Assembly (NCBI RefSeq): GCF_001949145.1
Contig: NW_019091453.1
Coordinates: 127,084 to 191,083, forward strand
DNA length: 64,000 nucleotides
From: Acanthaster planci
Lineage: Eukaryota > Echinodermata > Asteroidea > Valvatida > Acanthasteridae
Direction of reading: 5' to 3'
Both the position numbers and the translations under genes were made by a program. The notes beneath the pieces were generated by a model. The model worked only from the letters and a program-made list of their open reading frames with translations. It made no database searches and was not told the DNA's origin. Below are positions 1 to 17,533 of the stretch, one piece after another (position 1 is the stretch's first letter; each line of letters begins with the position of its first letter).

Positions 1-6200
<6,200 letters not shown>

Positions 6201-9200
6201 GATGTCTGCTGACTGCGAGGTGGCCTATATTATAACCTGGAGACAGATGAATCAGATAATTCTCTCGAGTGAAGATGATTACTTCTTTCCTAGTGAAATC
6301 TCCGGCCAAACTTTACTCAACTATCCGATTTGCCAGTGGAGCTTAGGCGAGCAGAAACACTAGAATCACCTTCGAAGTTTTCGTTTTCCCACGGTGCATC
6401 GTGCAATTCACAGTCGCACAAGCTGACTTTTCTTGGCTTGGTCTGCGGGATCCAGCCTCAAAAATCCCGCGGGAAGAGTGGCTGTTACTATTCGAGTAGA
6501 AATCAATGCATTTGGTGCCGAGCAAGCTTTGACCAGCTGGTTACGTGTTCAGTCGCAACACCGCAGCGTACCGCGTGTGTAGCTTGTTTGGATGAACAGT
6601 GTGCCTGAGATACTTCCGCATGCAGTGCACCACTAGCCACAGTCCATTGCCGGTTTTTCACTCACAAATCAGTAATGAATATACGGCCGGTTCCGTTGTT
6701 AAAAACGATGATACTAAAATCACGACACATCGATACTCTCTTCCATTTTATAGCTCATCGCTGGTGATAATTTGGGCAAAACGGGCGGGGTAGAAATGCT
6801 GGGCCCAGGCTTTCGCAATGTCCCAAATCCGTAATACACGTCACTATCGGATCCGTTGCGTGTTGTGACGGTCTACTAGCTGAGCTGCGTGTGAAACGAA
6901 CGTGATCTGTGATACATATGATAATGTCTTCGTATCCCGCTGACTATTTCCAGCTTGCAGTTCGTGTTAACACATCACCTCCAGTCTCCAGCACCATCTA
7001 CACTGCACTTAGCACAACTGTAAATTGGAACCACTATTTCACCGCTTGATTGCCGGCCGAGACCACAAAAGTTAGACCATGGTTAGACAATCATCGAAGG
7101 GGCCCAAATCCTGAGGAGTGACGGGTATATCCCCCAAACACTTTCTGATCAAGGAATGGGCTATTTATTGGATCATCCCCCACCTTCCCATCGGGAGAAA
7201 AAGGGGCAGATTTCGAGGTATTTTTCGAACTTCCGAATAACCAAAACATTATATAGGATAGATGACTGTACATGTACTTGTACAGTACATTGATGCATGT
7301 CAAAGTACTGGGAGAAAAAGTACAAAAGCTTCCGCCGTTTTGTTGTAAGGTTAAGGACTGTAAGTGTATGTACATGGGGCCTAGCAATCCCTCTCCCATT
7401 TTTCGAATTTCCATTGTTGGGCACTTTTGCTGGGGGGGGGGGTCACGCTACTGCATTGGAGGCCTATTATTGTACCATACTATATCCTTGCATCTGATGA
7501 GTCATGTTTCCAAGGTTAAACAAAAGACCAAGGGATGTTTCCAGTTAATTGTTGACTGTGAAGGATTCCACAAACCTTAACATCCGTACACCTCGTTTCC
7601 GTCATCTCACTCAAATGCATTGTTTTTGAACTTGTAGAAAAATGCGATGTCACTGGGCGTGACCATTGTTAGCGCGAACTACTCAGTACTGGAGGCGTAT
7701 GTTAAGAAATGTTTTGATGACATTACGAGAGGTCAGATTTTGTCAGCTTGTTTCCAAGTTTCAACCGAAACAACTGACAACAAAAATATAAACAAAATGA
7801 CAGAGGAGAAAAAGTTACAACACAAAATCTCCATACTGGCAGCGCTGTATCCAGGGCGGCGAGTCTCCTCCCCCCCCCCCGACTTGCCGTTTTAGAATCG
7901 AAAGCGCCAGTATTTCAGAAATGGTATTAAGCCTTTCTAGGAGAGATGAGCATTCTTTAACGAATAAAAACTTGACAGTCTGTTTCCTGAAAAATCCTAG
8001 CCCCCCCCCCCACCCCCACCCACGTACTGGGCACGCCACTGCTCACTGGTACCATTTACTATTAAAATAATAACAGTCCGGAAACGAGAGGTGAGACTTT
8101 CAGTTCCAATTGTCTCCAAAGCCATGTTTTCTTATAAGTTGTGTCGGAATTACTGGGCTGCAGCTTGGTGGCCACAATCGTAGTCTCGTTTGTAATTTCA
8201 AGTCACAGCCAAGTCATTTGGACATGGCCATTTTAATCTCTGGGGAAAATCAACATAGGGGCGAGAAAGAGGGGCCGTCCGGTTTCGGGCCAAAGCATAG
8301 TTGTTAGTATACGACAGCATTGGCAGATCCGAGAAAAGGGAATGACCACTAACAAACATTTGGGAGGGGAAACTTGATAGATTTAGCTTGTAATCCTCAA
8401 ATTGCTCTTCATAAAAGAAACGAAAAATTTTGGCAAACCGAAATTCGTCTTGACGCACTGCATGGACTTGGGTAATGAGTCTAGCTTGTTCTCACTACAT
8501 GAACACTAAAAATTCGGGGTTAAAAATATTATTTCCCGGAAAACCTTAAGAACCTTTTAGGTTATTCGTCTCTGATATATTTCATAATTGCACATATAGC
8601 GCCAACTTCAGACTTTGGAACCAAAATGGCTGTTCATTTCACAGACACAAACATCAACCTCATTACACGCGTGTACGTTGCGTTTGGCCTTCAAAATCGC
8701 TCCGGGAGCTTGGCGCAAGTGTTGACCCGCAAACGCGGGGAAAGGCGCCTTTAGGTGATGAATCAAGGAGGTCGGTGCTAGCGCCCTCTTTTTTTTACAC
8801 AATGATCCAAGACGAGCTGCATAAAGTGGGAAATGCATTCTCATTTAAATCATGGAGGAAGGACGCAGAAGGAGTTACAACTCTGGCACATCGAAGTGCT
8901 CGATGATCACCGTCGTCCAGTCAGACGAACAACAGTAAACTTTCCAAAAATGCCTGATTACTGCCTACAACTTAGCTGGACAAGTGGGGCCAGTAATATC
9001 GTAGCAATATTTGTGGTGTTTTCTTTGCAATTAACTACAACTTACCGTGACCAGGAAATAGAAATATTTAACATTAGATTTACGTTTGCCCTTATAAAAA
9101 GATTGTGATGCACTTTGCCATTATCCATGCAATGTTTGTAATTTTATTTTGTCACTCCAAAACATCAGTTTTCAAAGTCTTTGTGCTAATTTGGCTAAGA

Positions 9201-10716
9201 CTGGCCAACAACATGTTGACCACCACTGGACAGTTAAGTTCATAACAAACAAAATGCGCTATTTCATCAAAAGGAGTGATCATGGGATCTCACCAAATAC
9301 TTTTTTGTATAAATGCCGTAATAACTTGATTCAACTAAAACACAATATTTCATAAACAACTTGGAAATTTATTCCCAAAAACAACCCCAGAAGAAAAGTT
9401 CGACGAGGGCAACGACTGCACATGAACGCTTGGGCACACGGCCTAATACAAGCAACTGCGCAATTGAAGCATTGAATTTGATGTTGTCAGATCATACCAA
9501 GCACCAACGATGGCATGAATTTTCAGCTTCCTATACTGCAGTACGCAACGTTTTAAGGATGCAGATTACCAGCGAAAACTTGCGGCGACGATCATAAGGT
9601 ACATAGAGGGTTGTGGTCGTGAAACAGGTGGTGCGTAGCAAGCATTCACTTCCCTCTGCCTATGGACATAACGGGTATGCCAGAAAGCGGCCAGATATTA
9701 TAGCCCGGGCAGTTCAAACTCCTTCAGTGTCCTTCCTTTATTTTTAAATGGAACCACAATAGGTGATATGTTATATTTATAATTAGGCTAAATTGGAAGA
9801 TATTTAGTGCGCAAATCATCAAACGAACCTTTCAAGTTTTCCAACCTGCGTGCAAACGATGCCGGAAGAATTTTGGAACTCCCCCAAATCCAGTTGTCGT
9901 TTCTTCTACAAGACTCCCAGTGTCTGTAGTACATCTGTATGTGTGTCGGTATTTTGTGTTACTGTTCTGAACATTTAGTTATGAACAGTCCGGTCAATAA
10001 TGGGCCAATATAGGGACTGAACTTCACGTTTTCAGTTGTTTCTTGCCACGTCAAAGGTAACAGGCACCGAGTACCAGCTGCGAGGGGTCTTTGAGTTTGT
10101 TTTTACTGGTTTTGTAGGGGAAGTTTCGATGTCAGACCATATGACGTCCGTATGTCAGACACGAAAGACCGCAGCGAGGTAGGCTATTGGGGAAAGAATC
10201 CCAGCTCTGGAAAAGACACTCTTTTGGCGCCCTCTGTTGAAAAGCATAATATGATGTATGTAGCTGATACATAATCAACTTTGTCATAGTGGGATTCCCC
10301 GTGTTGATGCTCATTTGCATTTACCTTCACCAGGCCTTAAAACAGTATAAAGAAGACATAAAAATTGAGCACTAGTGTCGTTATTTTAAACTGTATTCAA
10401 TACTCGTGTTTGCTTATATTTTATTGATTTATTATATTGGGGGGTGGGGTGGGGGCTGACTTCCATAATGAACGGCGTGCTATTATAATAATGCCATTAT
10501 GATAATTCAGGATGAGCTTATTCAGTCTTGTAGAATGAAGTCAGGTATTTGTCACATGATGTTTGTTAGGAGCGGATCAAGAGGGGTGCTTGGGAGTCAA
10601 TATAGGCCTAGTAATAATCTGCCCCTGGTTAGTTCGTAGCGTGAGAGACCTTCTGTCACACCCATCCTAGGACGTCCAAAGAGATCTTGGAAAGCGCGAC
10701 TCGGAGAGGAGACATC
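6201..10716. other. Intergenic region between ARF-like A and the multi-pass membrane gene
   Basis: This stretch lies upstream of both the minus-strand ARF-like gene A and the plus-strand membrane-protein gene, so it should contain two divergent promoters. No exon with family similarity was seen. It contains a G-run at about 7431-7442 and a hAT-like short element at 7840-8041. Reading frames up to about 107 codons are present but show no recognisable family and look like chance. Confidence 0.5.
7840..8041. mobile_element. hAT-like non-autonomous element, 202 bp
   Basis: The left end reads CAGCGCTGTATCCAGGGCGG. The right end, reversed, reads CAGTGGCGTGCCCAGTACG. Both sit beside homopolymer C/G tracts. 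The flanks CATACTGG (7832-7839) and CTCACTGG (8042-8049) match at 6 of 8 positions, as expected for a decayed 8-bp hAT target duplication. CAGTGGCG-type ends followed by G-rich sequence are known from hAT elements. The element is too short to encode a transposase. Confidence 0.5.
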
Positions 10717-13700
10717 ATGGGTTCCTGCTGCTGTAAGGACAAAAACAGGCGGTTGGATTCGTTTGAACTGGGAGAGAATGCCAGACTAAACGAACACCGA
10801 GACGACCCTCCCAGGGAGAACGCACCTGCGAACATGTTACTGCGAATATGTCTGGTTCTGCTGGGGCTTTGGCCAGCACTTCCCCCTTGCAGCATTTGTC
10901 GCCATCGGGAGAAGGGGATGATTATTCCGTGTAAGTACCGATTCTTCTATATTGTTGCAGCTAAGGATGTGGCGGGACCTTGACTCTGTCCCTAAAAAAA
11001 ATTGTCATTTCATGCCATTGCGTGTTTTCCAAGGCAAAGCAGCACTGGCTATTAACCCGCTGTAATGGAAGAGGAATACATAATGATGAACTGTGTCGAA
11101 CTGATGACCGATTTTAAAAGGTTTGATTGATTTTTGTCCTGAGTTTTTGTGTTTACTGAAGGCGCATCTATATACTGGGAAGAGATAGCATTGGACTCTC
11201 CAGTTCTTGTGGCCAAAGGGATGCAATATTCCTGCGCTTCATACTCAAACAGGTTGAGTGACTCATCACCACAGGCACGCTATCCCATGCTCCATATTCC
11301 GCATAATTATAACTTGTTCATAAATAATGGGCGTGGTACTTAGAAAAAATATCAAAACTGCCGATTTTTTGGAAAGTTCAACATGGCGAAATTATCAAAT
11401 ACAGCTTGGTCAGTCCCTAATCAGTCCCTAGTCTAAGATTTAAAAAAAAAAGCAGAGTCTAAGAAATATAGATTGCGAATTCAGGTGACTAAATAAGCTT
11501 CACTATAAACACAGCTTGGTTAAAGCAAGCAAAAATGATTGAAAAAAATGATAATTGGTAGCTATGTGTCCACCAACTGATCGGGTTCAACACATTTCTA
11601 TCCACATAGACGTACATGTAGGTTATTTTAACTGATGTGTTATTAAGAGTGTTCCAAAACTTAGTGAATATCGAAGCGATGTGTCAGCACAGCAGGTCTG
11701 GTGAGACCATTGAAGGGCGAGATTGGTATATTTAATCTTAGGCATGCTGTCTTTTTACTAGACATTTAATATAGGTTTTCCCAGCCGAATTCACCATCTT
11801 CGCACACGAATTAGCGATGGGTTCATTTAAATTATCACGAAATAGATTGACGATCTAGATCACCATTCAGAGAGCAAAACAGAGCATTTAATTTCTTTCT
11901 AAAAGTATGCGATTGCACAATCTTGTTATTCAAAAACTGAAGAGTCGGCAGTGGATTTGGAAAAACACACAAAATGTAAAATTCCACTAAAAAATGAAGG
12001 AAAGAACAAATATAGGTTTTCCCGGCTGAATTCGTCATCTTATCAGTCAAATTCAGTATTGTTTATTCGTATTCCAACGAATTTATGAAGCCGGCTGCTC
12101 CCACGTTTCTTTTTCATTCATTCGATTTCGCGTTGGATGACTGGAATGAAAATTTCCTCCCGAATTTTAGTTTCGTATTCGTCTATAGGCAATCGTGTTC
12201 GTATTTTGAGCCTTCAAAATGGAAAACCTCAAGGCAACAGGAATACACAGCAAATTAAGAAGCGTATAGAACACAAGGGGGGGTTATAAATAGAAAAAAC
12301 GCTAGAAGTGTGTCCCACGCACTGACTTGAATGTACGTGTATATTTTTATATACCTCAAACAAATTGCACATCAAGAATACAGTACATTTGCCCGTTTAA
12401 TCAAAATGTAGAAATGAAACTCTCCTTGGACCTTCATCACGGATGCCGAAAGCAAAATCCTTAAGATGTAGTTTATTGATTTTTAATTTCTTTACTTTAT
12501 ACACAAGAAACACACCCTCCGAAATGTGCATGAAAACTAAGATTTTTGGGTTCCCTTAAACAATGGCTTATTTTCTCTTTTTTTATCACAGCTTGAAGTT
12601 TAACATTTTTGCTTTCATGTTTTATTCTGTTTTTGTAATCCTTTTTAGACATTTGCCCACTTTGTTCATTTGAGTGATATAAAGAATCTTACTTTGCAGA
12701 GATCTCTACCCGTGAACTAAACGTTTCCTTTCATGAAATATTTTGCATAAATTAGTTACACAGAAAAAAACAAATTAGAAGATTAACGTTTAATAAATAA
12801 CACTGCACGAATCTCACAAATGCCCGCCGATTCACGAATTTGAATGCCAAAACACATAGCGCGGGAGTGTCTGCGCGAATTTGAATGCTTTTTGTGTGTT
12901 TTTTTTCAAATTGAAAGCTGACCCATCAGTTTTGAATAACAAGACTGTGAAATCTCATGCCCTTAGAATGAAATTGAATGATCAGTTTTGCTCTTTGAAT
13001 GGTGATCTAGATCGTTAATCTATTTCGTGCTAATTTGAATGAAACCGTCACTAATTCGTATGTGAAGATGATGATTTTGGCTGGAAAAAGCTATAGTTAT
13101 AAGGAAATTATACGCTACTATATATTAGATCACTCAATTAATCATTAATTTGTTTCTAATGCCCAATGGTCGTTCTTATTGCAACGAGAAAAAGCATTCG
13201 CCCCTACACTCCCCACTCCACACCAAAACTAAAATAATAATAATTATAATTAAATAAACATTAACCAATTCTAAGGGAAGCTGTTTTGCACAATTTTTCT
13301 TTCTTTTTCAGTTAAGATTTATTTAGGTCACTCAGTGAAGGCGTTGCGTTATCAAGATTGATATCTTTAAAAAGACATGTACATGCAACTCACTTCTTGC
13401 AAGAGATTGAGGACCTGAACAGTGGCGTCAATCCAGCGGGTGTGGGAGGTGAAAAATGAAACTAAACGTAAGCTCTTTTGTTTTTGCTCCCTCCCACCTT
13501 ACAGGCTTCGTCAAGTTGGTATTCTCCTTAATAGTAACAATAGTCTTGGGGATAAGCATCAACGATCTCGGTGACATATTGCTGAATTACCTCGGCAAGA
13601 CGCACGACACAGTGTTCTTCATATCCTACCTGACAAACCTGCCTCATTTGGCACTTGTCTTGCTACTTTGCATCTCAGTACAACTGAGGCTGTGCTGCTC

Positions 13701-14562
13701 ACCGCATGTTGACATGGCTGTGTTCTCAACGCGCTACCTGCAGTGCCGATCCGAACAAGGATTTGGGGGCCTGTGGTGGCGCTTCCTCGGCTTTATGGTT
13801 GTGCCAATTATCTGCATAATGCTGAGGTTTATTGTGTTCTTGCACGAATACGGTAGCACTAACTGCCCCCAAGATCCACTGGCAATCTTAAGGTTAATAG
13901 CTGGCATCGTTGGAATGATCTATTATGGAATCTTCTGCTTCGTGGTCCACAGCCTAAAGCTCTCGCACCGCCGAGAATTTCAGAGTGTTGCCGAGCAAGC
14001 GTGCCAGCAAAATATGGAGGTAGGCCTAGAAGATATCAAAAAAACTATCAGGCGACTGCGGTTGGGGTTTCATGACTTCCAATACTTTGTCGGCATGTGG
14101 ATGACAGTAACGGTCTCGCTTGCTACCTTGGGGATGGTGTTTCTAATACCGTTCACTTTTGCCACCCTTCCGGAGATCAGGAAGCATCATGACGTCGAAG
14201 GGCGGAGCCTGACGGTTTGGGCATCCCACACCTGGTTGCACAGGTTTATGTTCTTCGTGGAACCGATCGTGGCAGTCGGGGGATTGGACGTCAGCTCTCT
14301 GTGGACCTACCTCAAGGACTGCATCCTACAGAAGTGGGACGACGGGATTGAAGGGAGAGACAGTCAGACACTCAAAGAAATCTTCGACCACATCAAATTG
14401 CTGGAAATCAACGGGTCGTGGATAAAGCCCACCCTGGTGTTCTCGCTTACCAGTGTGTACCTGGGCATGAAGCTGGATCCATATCAGGATCTGGACCCGT
14501 GGGTCGGGTTTGCATGTAGGTTTGCCAATTTAACCGATGTGCGGCCTTTTCTTACAAAATAG
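10717..14562 (+). CDS. Multi-pass membrane protein, candidate gustatory-receptor-like (GRL) 7TM protein
   Basis: Exon 1 is 10717..10930 (donor GTAAGT, phase 1). Exon 2 is 13505..14562 (acceptor CCACCTTACAG). The phases agree and join into 423 codons ending in TAG. The N-terminus MGSCCCKDK offers Gly2 for myristoylation and three Cys for palmitoylation, like the Src/Fyn SH4 segment. Hydrophobic segments lie near residues 40-60, 73-98, 104-131, 154-178, 186-212 and 254-285, with one or two weaker ones near 313-330 and 380-396, giving about seven to eight. The first contains LGLWP, a motif typical of the first membrane segment of insect odorant/gustatory receptors. A basic cytosol-like stretch precedes segment 6. 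The canonical TM7 TYhhhhhQF motif was not found. Poly(A) signals AATAAA lie at 14678 and 14757. The gene model is fairly secure; the receptor family is only a hypothesis. A GTAGGT near 14518 could be an alternative donor. Confidence 0.65.
11764..13098. mobile_element. 1.3-kb inverted-repeat element in the intron of the membrane-protein gene
   Basis: About 185 bp at 11764-11948 is strongly similar to the reverse complement of 12917-13098. Shared blocks include CACGAAATAGATT.ACGATCTAGATCACCATTCA and TCTTGTTATTCAAAA. A third partial copy of the outer tip (TATAGGTTTTCCCGGCTGAATTC) starts at 12009. The interior is AT-rich and non-coding. The structure fits a foldback element or a MITE with long terminal inverted repeats. 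Target duplications were not determined. Confidence 0.75.
13420..13455 (+). mobile_element. Fragment resembling a hAT terminal repeat just before exon 2 of the membrane-protein gene
   Basis: CAGTGGCGTCAATCCAGCGG resembles the CAGTGGCG ends of hAT elements. The opposite end was not located. A similar tip, CAGTGGCGTATCCGGGGGG, starts at 17060. Confidence 0.35.
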
Positions 14563-16151
14563 GGCCGCTGTATTAAGCTCATGCTCATACGACTAAGGGC
14601 ACACCCCGATGGTTGGCTGATAATTAAATCAAAGCTACATATTTTAGCTCATTTCACCAATAAGTAAAACAGCAGAAAATAAAGTCTTAGAGTTAGGTCT
14701 TTGTTGCGATTGTATGTCTTGTGTCAGACTGTACAATGTACATGTATGTGTGAACAAATAAAGCGTGTGCAGTTCAATCACGATAATGTCCTTACTTACA
14801 TCTGTTGCAAGGGCTTAGATCCGGGAGAATGGGGTCATATACGAGTCAGCTCAATCTAGACACCAACTCAAGAGACTATACCAGCCTAATTCCATTTAAG
14901 GTAGAACCTCCCCTAATTTGCGCCTTCGGGATGGGCAATAATGATCAATTGAACCATACTGACGAAATTTTTGTACTGACCAAAAAGAAAGAAAAGAAAA
15001 GAAAATGCAAAATTCTCCTTTTGAATTCTCAACGGATAGAAGTTTAAGAGAAAACTACATTATTCCTATATTGCAGACTGGAATCTTTGCCCTTCAACAG
15101 TTGTCACACATTAGAACTTCCATTATTCATTGAAGAGATGTTTAATTACCATTTCGTCCTTGAATATTTCGTCATCGTATATCAAAATGATGTAAAAGTC
15201 AAATGTTATTACAACAATAACGTGAGAAACGAGCATTATTTGGTTTGCGTTTTCGGCTGAAGGTCAGTCTCCATTTTTTATTTCACTGAGGCTAGTCATT
15301 TAGCAAATTTAGTTTGACTGTTTAAAAATTTAGGCAGACAATTTCCAAAATGTACAGTAAAACCTTAACTTACCCCTCGACAGTACTCACAGATATCTAA
15401 AAATGCAAAGTTTTTTTATTGTTAAATTAGAAAAGTATACTTTCCGGAAGTATTAACTCTTCATTATGCCTCCACATATGTGTAAATGCTACTTCAGGAA
15501 TTCCAGAGGACTTTTTGAAATTCATTGATTTGCAAAGGTATGAGTGCCCGGAAGTGTTTTAATCAAGAAAACATTCGATTGTGTCGGTCTTTATACGAGT
15601 ACGTTAGGATTTCACGCATGCATTAAGGCACATGCTAGCCCCCCCATGACAAACCGAGTGGAGGAAACAGTTAGCGACACCCTAATGCGTGGATAGTTGC
15701 AAAAGATAATAATAAACTGAACACAGAACCACTATATGTAGTTTGTGTTATTCATGTTTAACATAATCAACTCATGTAAGGATGGAACATGACGCAGTAC
15801 AAAGCTATAAGCACGCTACACTTACAGTTGAATTGCTTGTGTCTTGACTGGAGATTGTACGACTCGCCATTAAACAGTGAGGAATTCACATTAATCACCT
15901 TTAATCCCCAAGCTGTAGGCCTTAACGTTGAACGCAGTGATGTGAGATGTGAAATATTGTAAATAGTGAAAATAGAACAAAGTTCATTAATTTTATGGAT
16001 TATACACAACTGCAATGTACAAGTTAATGTCCGATGATGTAGTAGGCCTAATTAAGAAATATTCGAATTTACAAGCACCTGGAACCTTCAGAAATCACGG
16101 GATAGGAAGTGAATCATGGTGAGGATAGTCTTTCTTGAATTTTTTCACCAT
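14563..16151. other. Intergenic, no gene recognised
   Basis: 3' flank of the plus-strand membrane-protein gene and 3' flank of the minus-strand ARF-like locus B. Apart from poly(A) signals, nothing with family similarity was found except the coding-like sequence just beyond the stop of locus B (16098-16151). Confidence 0.5.
14678..14762 (+). terminator. Poly(A) signals of the membrane-protein gene
   Basis: AATAAA occurs at 14678-14683 and again at 14757-14762, 116 and 195 bp after the TAG. This supports the gene ending here and not continuing into a further coding exon. Confidence 0.6.
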
Positions 16152-17533
16152 CTACCTGAGAGTGACAATTGCTTCTTGCATTCCGTCACCTTTGGTGGCA
16201 ATCGTGGCGTGGATCTGCCAAGGATGACCCTTGGGAAGATCTTGCAGTTGGAGAGCATCGCAAAGGTTTGAGGGGCTGATCACATCTTGAAAGAGAATAA
16301 CAGTAGGAGAGACAAAAATGTTATCTATTCCAGCAACTTATCTAAACTTGAGGTGGAAATTATTGCTTAAATAAATATATCACATTAAGCTCATGCAGGC
16401 ATTGGGGTAACTCGTTTCGTTTGGGGTACTTGTCTCGTCAGCGCCCTTGCGCGTATGTCAGTTGTGGGGGGGGTTAAAATGAGTCACAAAAACTTAACAT
16501 GTTTTTAACGCCAAAAATAAGAACACAAGCTTCTTCTATGGCAAAATGCAAACGCATTTTTTAAAGGAAATAAGAGGTCTGTAGGTCCAAGGTGGTTTGG
16601 TCACAACTCTCTTCGTGCAGGACATCATGGGATTTTAAGGCTTACCCAGTAAGTCTTGCTTGTTGGCCAGAATGACCACCAGCACTCTAAGGTGAGAATC
16701 GTTCAGGGTCGTGACTAACTCTTCCTGTACCTCGGTAAACCGCTCGTGATCGGTGCTGTCCACCACCAGCATAAAACCTGATGAAAAAAAAACAACAGCA
16801 GCGCTTTATGAGCAAAAGTGGATATGGACGCGCATTGTCCTCGGTCGTAAAGTACACCCCTAAAACTACTTGCGTGCACGTTGCAATGCAGCCTGCATAA
16901 ATCATTACGGGAACACATGATACGTGATAGATTTATTGCTGCACCAATACACAATAAATTAATACTGCACCTCAATGAAAAAAAAAATAATTTCATTTTG
17001 TGGTTCAAGTGCCGAAATGTAGCTTACAGCAGGAAGAATAACATAAATTGAAGCTGGTTCAGTGGCGTATCCGGGGGGCAGAGCGATTTATTATTGTTTT
17101 TTTTTTTTTTACAAATGATACTTCGTGGGTGATTAGGAAAAGAGTAATCAATATATATATATATATATATATTTATGAAATATTAGCACCAAAATCCTAA
17201 GAAAGCAACACAGCAATAAAAGCAAGGCTGTTGATTTTTTCATCCCCCATCATCATGTTGGACGAGCCCGAAGCCGCATTCGCGTTTGAATGTGCCCCCC
17301 CCCCCATCAAAAGCTGGATAGGCTGCTGGGCCAGTTGTAGGCCTGTATGTAAGATGAAGAAGGAACCCAACCTGAGCGTTTATAGAGGGCGACAACAGTT
17401 TCACCCCCCCCAACATCCAACATGTCAAAGGTCAGTCCTGGCGTCGGATGCACCGTTTGCACATTGAAGCCGACCGTTGGGATCGTTGTCATCGTTTCAT
17501 TGAGCTTCAACCTGTACAAAACAGTTGTTTTCC
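16152..17533 (-). pseudogene. ARF-like GTPase B, degenerate copy
   Basis: Three ARF-type exons are visible: complement(17372..17533), complement(16646..16777) and complement(16152..16285), all in the array's phase 1. Exon 2 encodes [11 protein letters not shown] and PTVGF, but then DVGGGE where paralogues have DVGGQ, so the catalytic Gln is Gly, and the invariant Trp before it is Leu. Switch II is about six residues short and breaks up beside a run of eight C. Exon 3 is well preserved (VVDSTDHERF, ANKQDLL). Exon 4 keeps the ATIATKGDG motif but stops at TAG (16152-16154). The next in-frame codons, MVKKFKKDY, match the C-terminus of paralogue C (MVKQFKKDH), so the stop is recent. No first exon was found up to 20.9 kb. 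Residual expression of a truncated protein is possible; pseudogene is the better call. Confidence 0.75.
17150..17172. repeat. (TA)n microsatellite
   Basis: Uninterrupted AT dinucleotides of about 23 bp, just after a poly-T tract and a CAGTGGCG hAT-like tip at 17060. It sits between exons 3 and 2 of degenerate ARF-like B. Confidence 0.85.

Noticed and set aside
13456-13504. Unspliced start of the membrane-protein gene at ATG 13456
   Set aside because: A good CCACCTTACAG acceptor at 13504 joins in phase to the MGSCCC exon, and the 16 extra codons cover that acceptor's pyrimidine tract.
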